From Planctomycetales bacterium (GTDB lineage: Bacteria > Planctomycetota > Planctomycetia > Planctomycetales > Planctomycetaceae), in contig JAGVKR010000345.1 of the NCBI GenBank assembly GCA_020050375.1, forward strand, positions 1-6,530: DNA of 6,530 nt, read 5' to 3'. The notes under the pieces are model-generated. The model saw nothing but the letters and a program-made list of their open reading frames with translations. It was not told the origin of the DNA and ran no database searches. Positions 1 through 5,297 of this stretch are shown in pieces. Numbering within the stretch: position 1 is the first letter of the stretch; each line of letters starts with the position of its first letter. The position numbers and the translations under genes are program-made.

Positions 1-2640
1 CCGTGCCGATCGGATCATCCGCCAGCGCTCGACCGGGCTGATCCGGTAGATCGGCACCGGTCCGGGAGCGATGTTGTGAACGGCATTGGGAACCGGAAGA
101 TCGGGGTTGCGGGCGAGGTAATGCTCGGGAAGAACCGCGTGCTGCAATGGCTGAGACTCGCTGCACCGGAAGCGATTTCCCCAGTCGTCGAACGTGTTGC
201 CGAACTGCACCTTGCCCGTGACTGTTTCGAGCTTAAGCGTCTGCGGATCAAAGCGAAAATCACGGCCGTCGACACGCAGGCCGGTTCCCTCCGGCTCGTT
301 CCCGCGGCGGACAGTCCCTCCATTCCCCGCAGTCGCGCCGTAGATCTTGTGGTCGAATCCGTAGACAAAATTGTTCAGAATCGCCTGCGGATTTTTCTCG
401 CCGAAGCCGGTGAAGACCAGCGCGCGCGTGTCGGCCACGCCATCGCCGTCGTCGTCGCGCATGTACCAGATGTTGGGAGGCGAACCGACGAACACGCCTC
501 CTTTCCACGGCGCGATGGCCGCTGCCCAGAGCAACCCGTCGGCGAAGACTGAGCTCTTGTCGAACACGCCGTCGCCGTCCACATCTTCGAGCAGTCGCAC
601 GGTTCCCAGCGGCTTCTGCCCAGGCTGTGGATGATAGGGATAATCTCGCAACTCGCAGACGTAAAGTCGCCCGTCCTCGTCGAACGTCGCGGCAACCGGA
701 CCGGCCACCAGCGGCTCGGCGGCGACCAGTTGCATTTCGAAGCCCCCCGCTGTCTCGAACAGCCTCACCGCTTCCTTCGCCGGCTTCGGCGGCACCGGCT
801 TCAAGAACTCGCGCAACTCCTCTTCGGTATGCGTCCGCGCGCTGGGGTCAAATTCCCCTTGCTTCTTCGTATCACCCGTGCGAAGCGCCGCCGCAATCTG
901 CCGCGGATCATCGTCGGCGTTCAACCCTCCCTGCTTGCGAATCTGCTTCAAAACGTCGCGCGAGCGACCGAAGTACGCAACCACCTGCTCCTGCTCGGCG
1001 AATTTTCGCCCCTGGTGGATCGCCGATTGCCCTTCGATCTTCTCTACGAGCCAGTCGAGCGAATCCTTGTCGAACGGAGCGCGCCCCTGCAAGTGGACGT
1101 AGACCGGGTTCGTGTGTGCCTCGGCGTCGGGCTCTTTCATCTTCGACTGCGAGTACGCCCGGGCCGCAATCCACGACGAGCGATCGAGGCTCAGCGTGTG
1201 CTCGACCTCGAACCAGCGCCCCTGCTGCTGGTCGGCGGGGACGGGCCATTCCTTCACAACCTTGCCGGCGGCGATGAGCTGCACGTGCGTGACCGGCGTC
1301 ACTACGGAAAGAACCCGAATCTTTGCCTTCGGGGTGGCGCGCGAGGCCGCGTCATCGCGGATGACGTCCCCCGGTTTTTTTCCGTCGACTTCGAGCAGCA
1401 GTTGCGGGCCCGTTGTCACGAAGCTCCGCCCCTCGGCGGCGGCCGAGTACCAGTCGGCGAATTTCGGCGTCTCGGAAGCCTGGACATACGTCAGGCAATC
1501 GCCGAACTTGCGGCAGGCGGGAAAGTCGCTCGCCCCCACGCACGGAAAGCGATAGCCGATGTTGAGAATGCGATACCAGTCTTCCAGACCGATGCCGCGG
1601 TAGACGCCGAACTGGAGGAGCTCGACGGCGTTCACGTTTCCCTGCGCGAAATCGGCGTAGAGCGCCTGGCTGTATCCGCCGTGGGCGTAGATCGCGTAGC
1701 CGCCGTCGCCAAGCGCCTTGCGGCCGACGTCGCCGTACAGCGGCCAATCACTGGCGTTCACGTTTTGCCCCGACAGGATCAGCTCGCTCAGGTAGTACAG
1801 GTTGAGGTGCCCGTACGTCCCCGATCGGTATTCCTGTCCTGAGATGATCTGGTACGGACCGCGCGTGCGGAGCGAGCGCTCGCCGAGCCCGCGCTCCTGC
1901 GGCATATCCATCCGGTTCATCACTCCGAAGTACGGGCCCGCCGGCTCGTTGTACGCAAGGATGCTGCCGTAGCGCACATCCTCGGCTTCCAACAGGTCGA
2001 GGATCCGGTTGTCGTCGGCCTCGGTTTGCCGCGTGAGGTGCAGGTGCGGATCGCCCGAGTGATAGCCCAGTTCGGCCATCACCGCCGTTGGCGCGAGCTT
2101 GATGTCGACCATCTGCGACTTGCCGGCCGCGATCTCGACCATCTGCGTCTGCGGGCGGAACTCGATTCCCTTCCACACTTCGACGCGGACTTTTCCCGGC
2201 GGAACGGCAACGCGCGTCTGGCCGCGGGAATAGAAGAACCGCCCCCAATACCGGATCGGCGCTTTTCCAGTGCGGTTGCCGCGACCGGTTTTCGGCCATT
2301 CGCCGGTCAGGGCGTACGGGGTCAGATCGTCCGGCGCCGGCTGATAGAAGTTGCCATCGGGCCCGACGACGTTGATCCGGCAGGGAGTCGGCTTGCCCGT
2401 CCGCGCATCGCGGACGTCGATTTGCACGACGCCTGTTTCGTCGCCGGACACGGTTCGCGCCAGTCCCGGTTTCGAAAAGCCCGCGGGCGTGAATTGAAAG
2501 GCCTCGACTTCAGCGGCATGAGCGTCAGTCGTTGGCACCGCCGGCGGCGCAGCCTGTGCTACCGAAAAGCTGAGACAGAGCCCGGCGATCGCTACAAGAG
2601 CCGGTTTTCGGCCGACCCTAACCACGCGTGGCACGCACAT
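1..2640 (-). CDS. Exported CehA/McbA-like PHP metallohydrolase fused to PVC-type dehydrogenase propeller (partial, C-terminus off window)
   Basis: An open frame of 880 codons runs from ATG at 2640 to the left edge with no stop. Residues 1-30 form a signal peptide (basic start, hydrophobic core, AQA/AP cleavage site), so the protein is probably exported. Residues 65-185 look like a beta-rich carboxypeptidase-regulatory-like domain. Residues 190-375 carry PHP-type metal motifs: HSGDPHLH at 194-201, H320 in YAHGG, and D372 in GASDFP. This resembles the CehA/McbA metallohydrolases, and a beta domain follows to about 520. Residues 625-880 match the N-terminal propeller of PVC 'membrane-bound dehydrogenase' proteins, with two calcium-loop motifs, DVDGDGVFD (686-694) and DDDGDGVAD (729-737). 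In that family HEAT repeats and a CxxCH cytochrome c domain often follow; these would lie outside the window. The substrate is unknown. An alternative TTG start at 2682 has a good GAGAGAG ribosome site. The family calls are secure; the enzymatic role is inferred. Confidence 0.88.
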   Translation of the reverse strand, partial: MCVPRVVRVGRKPALVAIAGLCLSFSVAQAAPPAVPTTDAHAAEVEAFQFTPAGFSKPGLARTVSGDETGVVQIDVRDARTGKPTPCRINVVGPDGNFYQPAPDDLTPYALTGEWPKTGRGNRTGKAPIRYWGRFFYSRGQTRVAVPPGKVRVEVWKGIEFRPQTQMVEIAAGKSQMVDIKLAPTAVMAELGYHSGDPHLHLTRQTEADDNRILDLLEAEDVRYGSILAYNEPAGPYFGVMNRMDMPQERGLGERSLRTRGPYQIISGQEYRSGTYGHLNLYYLSELILSGQNVNASDWPLYGDVGRKALGDGGYAIYAHGGYSQALYADFAQGNVNAVELLQFGVYRGIGLEDWYRILNIGYRFPCVGASDFPACRKFGDCLTYVQASETPKFADWYSAAAEGRSFVTTGPQLLLEVDGKKPGDVIRDDAASRATPKAKIRVLSVVTPVTHVQLIAAGKVVKEWPVPADQQQGRWFEVEHTLSLDRSSWIAARAYSQSKMKEPDAEAHTNPVYVHLQGRAPFDKDSLDWLVEKIEGQSAIHQGRKFAEQEQVVAYFGRSRDVLKQIRKQGGLNADDDPRQIAAALRTGDTKKQGEFDPSARTHTEEELREFLKPVPPKPAKEAVRLFETAGGFEMQLVAAEPLVAGPVAATFDEDGRLYVCELRDYPYHPQPGQKPLGTVRLLEDVDGDGVFDKSSVFADGLLWAAAIAPWKGGVFVGSPPNIWYMRDDDGDGVADTRALVFTGFGEKNPQAILNNFVYGFDHKIYGATAGNGGTVRRGNEPEGTGLRVDGRDFRFDPQTLKLETVTGKVQFGNTFDDWGNRFRCSESQPLQHAVLPEHYLARNPDLPVPNAVHNIAPGPVPIYRISPVERWRMIRSAR

Positions 2641-2692
2641 TGTTGGAAATCCTGTCGGAAGCTTTTCTTGTTTCTTGTTCAATGCAACTCTC

Positions 2693-3259
2693 TCAACGAT
2701 TCCCCGGCTCGTGTTCTCCCGTCCATTCTACGAGTTTCCGCTTCAGTTCGTCCTTGCCGGGAAGGTAGAGCTGGTATTCGCGAGTGTGGATGTTCGCATC
2801 TTTCGAGAGGGTGATTTCGACGAGGGCCAGAAACTCCAGCACCAGTGGTTCCTTGAGCAGATCGTGCGGTTGGGAAACCAACTGCCCCTCCTTCGCCAGC
2901 CGCCGAATGGCGGCCTTATCGCGACTGAGGGCCAGGCGTTCGTAGAGGCCCGAGTTGAACTCGCGTTTCAATTCGCGGACGGTCCAGTTCTGCTGCGTCG
3001 ACTCGATTTCGTAAAAGCTGCGCTCGTCGGGGTCTTTGATTCCGAGCAGAAATACGTAATGGGTCCAGCTGAGGTTAAAAGGCGGCGGTTGCGCGGTGCC
3101 TCGCGGCGACAATTTCCCAGTCGCCGACTGGGAAATATTGTTCGAAATCCTTTCGGGAATTGCGGCCACCGAATCGAGACGCGAGTTCCATGATAAAGGA
3201 TCGTCCACAAATAGTCTGTCGAAACGACAGGAAGCGACTGTACCCGAAAAATCCCGCAT
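2693..3259 (-). pseudogene. YhcG/DUF1016 (PDDEXK nuclease family) remnant lacking its catalytic core
   Basis: This 188-codon frame ends in TGA, two codons before a possible TTG start of the next minus-strand gene. Residues 62-145 match the middle of YhcG/DUF1016 proteins very well: LSWTHYVFLLGIKDP, SFYEIE, NWTVRELKREFNSGLYERL, LSRDKAAIRRLAKEG, and PLVLEFLAL. Residues 147-180 (VEITLSKDANIH, EYQLYLP) match the extreme C-terminus of the same family. The roughly 120 residues that normally lie between them, which hold the PDDEXK nuclease fold, are missing, and the reading frame is kept across the joint near 2815-2828. The N-terminal DUF1016_N segment is also absent or unrecognisable: residues 1-40 resemble nothing I know. 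Intact members are about 340-370 residues. The family's role is poorly known; it has been linked to defence, toxin and restriction loci. I treat this as a broken gene, though a small non-catalytic protein is possible. The start at 3259 is uncertain because only a weak AGGGG lies upstream. Confidence 0.8.
3112..3136. repeat. Perfect palindrome, 12-bp arms with 1-nt centre
   Basis: The left arm ATTTCCCAGTCG (3112-3123) is the exact reverse complement of CGACTGGGAAAT (3125-3136) around a single C at 3124. It lies inside the YhcG remnant, where the minus strand reads ISQSATGKL in the variable linker before the LSWTHYV motif. From memory, other YhcG-family proteins often carry repetitive QTVSxK-like linkers at this spot, which would fit palindromic DNA inserted in frame. 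A regulatory or terminator role is less likely because there is no T-tract. Confidence 0.75.
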
Positions 3260-3274
3260 CGCCGTCGCAACCCC

Positions 3275-3303
3275 TTGACAACCCTTGCACTTCTAGGCAT
3301 AAT
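3275..3303 (+). promoter_or_regulatory. Sigma70-type promoter of the PadR operon
   Basis: A perfect -35 box, TTGACA (3275-3280), is followed after a 17-nt spacer by CATAAT (3298-3303), five of six matches to the -10 consensus. Transcription should start near 3310, giving a leader of about 30 nt before the PadR start at 3342. This also argues against the longer PadR reading that begins at 3312. Confidence 0.8.
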
Positions 3304-3318
3304 ACTGCTATGTGTTAT
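3299..3318 (+). promoter_or_regulatory. Candidate PadR operator over the -10 box and start site
   Basis: ATAATAC (3299-3305) and GTGTTAT (3312-3318) form an inverted repeat with one mismatch around a 6-nt spacer. It covers most of the -10 box and the expected transcription start, the usual place for autorepression by a PadR dimer. The role is inferred from position and symmetry only. Confidence 0.4.
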
Positions 3319-3341
3319 GGATTACGAAAGGAAGTCGTTCG

Positions 3342-3680
3342 ATGCCTTCCAAGGAATTAGTCGCCGCTTCATCCCGGCCGCTGGTGCTGTCGATCCTGGC
3401 CGAGGGGGAATCCTACGGTTACGAGATCATCCAGCGGGTCCGGCAGCTCTCCGGCGAGAGGCTGGAATGGACCGAAGGCATGCTGTACCCGGTGCTCCAT
3501 CGCCTCGAACGGCAGGGGCTTGTGAAATCGGTCTGGCGCACCGCCGAGACCGGTCGCAAACGCAAATACTACAAGCTGGTGCGCAAAGGAGCGGCAGCGC
3601 TGGCCGAGGAGCGGCGACACTGGCTCTCCGTCCACGAAACGCTCGCCGGATTGTGGGGACCGACTCTCAAGACCACCTGA
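3342..3680 (+). CDS. PadR-family transcriptional regulator
   Basis: A 112-residue winged-helix protein of the short PadR type, a usual length for this subfamily. Typical motifs are visible: LSILAEGESYGYEI (17-29), the recognition-helix segment EGMLYPVLHRLERQGLV (45-61), and the beta-wing GRKRKYYKLVRKG (71-83), followed by a C-terminal helix for dimerisation. PadR proteins repress their own operons and are often released by a small ligand. ATG at 3342 is chosen because AAAGGAAG (3327-3334) lies 7 nt upstream and the promoter would start transcripts near 3310; an upstream in-frame ATG at 3312 sits almost on the start site. The next gene begins 16 nt after the stop, so the two are surely co-transcribed. 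In Planctomycetes and Acidobacteria such PadR genes commonly precede membrane proteins or permeases with a prefix domain. The ligand is unknown. Confidence 0.92.
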   Translation: MPSKELVAASSRPLVLSILAEGESYGYEIIQRVRQLSGERLEWTEGMLYPVLHRLERQGLVKSVWRTAETGRKRKYYKLVRKGAAALAEERRHWLSVHETLAGLWGPTLKTT

Positions 3681-3696
3681 CATCAGGGGATTTTCA

Positions 3697-4410
3697 ATGA
3701 GCGAACTGAACGAGCGGGTTTGCTCATGGCGCGTCGCCATCGAGCAACGGGTCGGGCCGAAAGCGGCCAATGAATTGGAAGATCATCTGCGGACAATGAT
3801 CGACGAGCTGGCGACGACGGGCCTGCCGGAAGAAGAGCGGCTGCTGCTCGCGTCTCATCGCTTGGGACATCCGGACGCGCTGTCGGCCGAATTTGCGAAA
3901 AACGATCCCTTCGCGATCTGGCGCGGGCGTTTGGCCTGGATGCTCGTGGGGATGGTGCCCCTCCAATTGCTCTTGTCCGCAATCCGCGACGTGATGGCAA
4001 AAGTCGGCACGAAGTCGATCATGTGGGGCTGGTCACCCTGGGCCGCCGCTTCGGTACAACTGGCTTTGCCGGCGGTCGTTTTGGGCACGATTCTCGCCGC
4101 TTGTATTTGGGCCGGAAAGGCGACTCGGCCACGTCCATGGATCCCGGCCGGATGGCTTCCGACGTCGTTCTCACGGCTTGCCTGCGTGCTGGTGGTTGTG
4201 GTTGTCGCATTCACCATTGAGCCGCTGATCATCTCACTGTATCGCGATTGGGGTGTCGACGACGCGCACGTGTGTGAATTCCACGAACTCCTGTATGTGT
4301 ACTCCATCGGGAGAGATTTCCTGTATCTCGCCTTCAATACCGTCGGCGCCGTTCTGATCGCCTGGCTCCTCACGTCGCGACGAGCAGAGCCCGACACCGC
4401 CTCCGCGTAG
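3697..4410 (+). CDS. Four-helix membrane protein with N-terminal permease-prefix (HAAS-like) domain
   Basis: A 237-residue protein with ribosome site AGGGGA (3685-3690) 6 nt before ATG. Residues 1-70 are a soluble helical segment resembling the permease-prefix/HAAS-type domain found next to PadR genes: WRVAIEQRVG, then NELEDHLRTMIDELATTGLPEEE and SHRLGHPDALSAEFAK. Four hydrophobic segments follow at about 78-98, 112-139, 158-182 and 205-227, separated by short loops; a Trp/Pro-rich loop lies at 144-156. There is no MacB/FtsX periplasmic domain and no ATPase, so it is not a standard ABC permease. It sits in one operon with the PadR regulator, which probably controls it or is modulated with it. 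The exact function is unknown; a sensor, a membrane regulator or a small transport component are all possible. The predicted membrane segments are clear; the prefix-domain call is moderately sure. Confidence 0.85.
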   Translation: MSELNERVCSWRVAIEQRVGPKAANELEDHLRTMIDELATTGLPEEERLLLASHRLGHPDALSAEFAKNDPFAIWRGRLAWMLVGMVPLQLLLSAIRDVMAKVGTKSIMWGWSPWAAASVQLALPAVVLGTILAACIWAGKATRPRPWIPAGWLPTSFSRLACVLVVVVVAFTIEPLIISLYRDWGVDDAHVCEFHELLYVYSIGRDFLYLAFNTVGAVLIAWLLTSRRAEPDTASA

Positions 4411-4443
4411 TCTGAGAGTCCGATCGGCGCTATCGGGGGAAGC

Positions 4444-4472
4444 GCAGGCGGGCTTCGCCGAAACCCGCCTGC
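4444..4472 (+). terminator. Hairpin just after the membrane-protein gene
   Basis: GCAGGCGGG (4444-4452) pairs perfectly with CCCGCCTGC (4464-4472) over an 11-nt loop, 34 nt after the stop codon at 4410. No T-tract follows, so it may protect the mRNA 3' end or act as a weak terminator. A second hairpin, GCCTCCA/TGGAGGC (4475-4481 and 4490-4496), follows directly. Confidence 0.5.
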
Positions 4473-4598
4473 TCGCCTCCAACGTCCAATGGAGGCAAAG
4501 GCGCCCCGACACAGCGCCGTCACAACATTGGCAGCATGGACGTACGTTCTGCGTTCGATCGGCTCCGGCACGATGCGGGTCCACACCTCACGGTTCGC

Positions 4599-4633
4599 AA
4601 AACTCCGTTCGGCAGCACCCGAACGGGGTTTTT
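4599..4633. terminator. Bidirectional intrinsic terminator between converging genes
   Basis: A 14-bp stem pairs 4599-4612 with 4619-4632, with a core of CCGTTCGG/CCGAACGG, one T-G wobble at 4604/4627, and a 6-nt loop. A run of T (4629-4633) ends it on the plus strand, and AAAA at 4599-4602 gives TTTT on the minus strand. It lies 49 nt beyond the tRNA 3' end and about 190 nt beyond the membrane-protein stop, so it can serve both converging units. Confidence 0.8.
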
Positions 4634-4681
4634 CTCTGACAACAACGCTGACAGAAGTATTCTCTGTCGACGTAAGTCTAT

Positions 4682-4755
4682 TATCCCCGGCAGGATTCGA
4701 ACCTGCAGCCTTCGGCTCCGGAGGCCGACGCTCTATCCAATTGAGCTACGGGGAC
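4682..4755 (-). tRNA. tRNA-Arg (anticodon CCG)
   Basis: A complete cloverleaf of 74 nt is read on the minus strand. The acceptor arm is GTCCCCG with CGGGGAT (a G-U pair at the first position, then six Watson-Crick pairs). The D arm is GCTC/GAGC with a 9-nt loop. The anticodon arm is TCGGC/GCCGA around the loop CTCCGGA, placing CCG at 4721-4719. The T arm is GCAGG/CCTGC around TTCGAAT. The anticodon reads CGG (arginine), a fitting codon for a GC-rich genome. The discriminator base is A (4682) and the CCA end is not encoded. No copy of the 3' end is seen elsewhere in the window, so there is no sign that an element has integrated here. Confidence 0.95.
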
Positions 4756-4797
4756 ATGGGTCTGCCGCCGGTGCCAGCATCGGGCGGCGCGACTGTC

Positions 4798-4826
4798 ACT
4801 GTAGGCACCCGCTGGTGGACTGTCAA
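4798..4826 (-). promoter_or_regulatory. Sigma70-type promoter of tRNA-Arg
   Basis: On the minus strand TTGACA (4826-4821) is a perfect -35 box. It is followed after 17 nt by TACAGT (4803-4798), four of six matches to TATAAT. Transcription would start near 4791, leaving a leader of about 36 nt to be trimmed before the tRNA 5' end at 4755. Confidence 0.75.
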
Positions 4827-4936
4827 CGGGCGGCGTTTCGCGGCCCGCGCTGACCGCGGCCGGAAATCCTGGCAATCCATCGAGCGGGCAATTGGCTCTG
4901 GATGGAACACCCACAGTGGCGTTCCGCGAATTTGAG

Positions 4937-5020
4937 TGGTGCGCCAATGTGCAAATGGATCGTCCCGAGACGTTCGCGGATCGGCACTGAGGCCGATCCC
5001 TATAGATTCCCGGCGCACCA
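4937..5020. repeat. Nested inverted repeats (possible structured RNA or REP-like element)
   Basis: Outer arms TGGTGCGCC (4937-4945) and GGCGCACCA (5012-5020) are perfect 9-bp complements. Inside them GGATCGGC (4978-4985) pairs perfectly with GCCGATCC (4992-4999) over the loop ACTGAG, and a small CGTC/GACG hairpin lies at 4961-4972. Together they could fold into a three-way junction. The strand of any RNA and its function are unknown. Confidence 0.5.
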
Positions 5021-5160
5021 GGGATCATTGCAGCATCCCCGTGTGAGCCTCGAACAATACTCGCCCTTCGGGCCGGAATCTCGTGAGACATTGCCGTTTC
5101 CGAATGGTGGAGAATTGATTCCCGCCCGTGGGTTGCAGTGTGACGGGACAAGGTGCAAGA

Positions 5161-5173
5161 TCGGTGACACCGA
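5161..5173. repeat. Short palindrome upstream of NIPSNAP gene
   Basis: TCGGTGACACCGA is a perfect palindrome with 6-bp arms around a single A. The sequence CGGTGACAC within it (5162-5170) recurs at 5221-5229, 59 bp downstream in the same direction. Both lie 70-140 bp before the start at 5298, so they could be binding sites for a regulator. This is only a positional suggestion. Confidence 0.3.
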
Positions 5174-5297
5174 AGTCCCATCAATAACTGCGTTTGCCGC
5201 GCGAAGTCTCTCGCCGACAACGGTGACACGACAACGAGATCCGTCGCGATTTGTGCTGCTGTCCATCCGTGTCTGTCCTGCATTGGGAGTCCCAGCC

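Larger units (their letters stand above)
4827..5297. other. Non-coding region between tRNA promoter and NIPSNAP gene
   Basis: I see no convincing gene in these roughly 470 bases. The long open frames on the minus strand here run across the tRNA or into the gene at 5298 and resemble no protein family. The region holds nested inverted repeats (4937-5020), a 5-bp hairpin GGGAT/ATCCC (5021-5039), and a 13-nt palindrome (5161-5173). I could not find a clear promoter for the gene at 5298 by eye. Confidence 0.6.

Noticed and set aside
3..58. Inverted repeat GTGCCGATC (3-11) and GATCGGCAC (50-58)
   Set aside because: It is within a conserved coding region, short relative to its 38-nt spacing, and explainable by codon use.
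631..1842. 403-codon open frame on the plus strand
   Set aside because: It lies opposite the large minus-strand gene, whose protein shows clear family motifs throughout; the plus-strand product is Arg/Leu/Val-rich and shows no recognisable motif.
1748..2299. 183-codon minus-strand open frame in another frame
   Set aside because: It is an out-of-frame reading of the PHP-domain gene, with Arg/Pro/Ala-rich composition and no motif.
3075..3290. Alternative minus frame with a stretch reading MELASRFGGRNSRKDFEQYF, faintly like the DUF1016_N motif
   Set aside because: The resemblance to the usual FSxRNLxxMxxF pattern is too weak; a frameshifted N-terminus of the YhcG remnant is possible but cannot be supported by eye.
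3685..4410. Membrane protein as a full ABC permease
   Set aside because: It has only four hydrophobic segments, no large extracytoplasmic domain and no adjacent ATPase gene.
4489..4935. 148-codon plus-strand open frame
   Set aside because: It reads through the bidirectional terminator and the tRNA on the opposite strand; it is a typical chance frame in GC-rich DNA.
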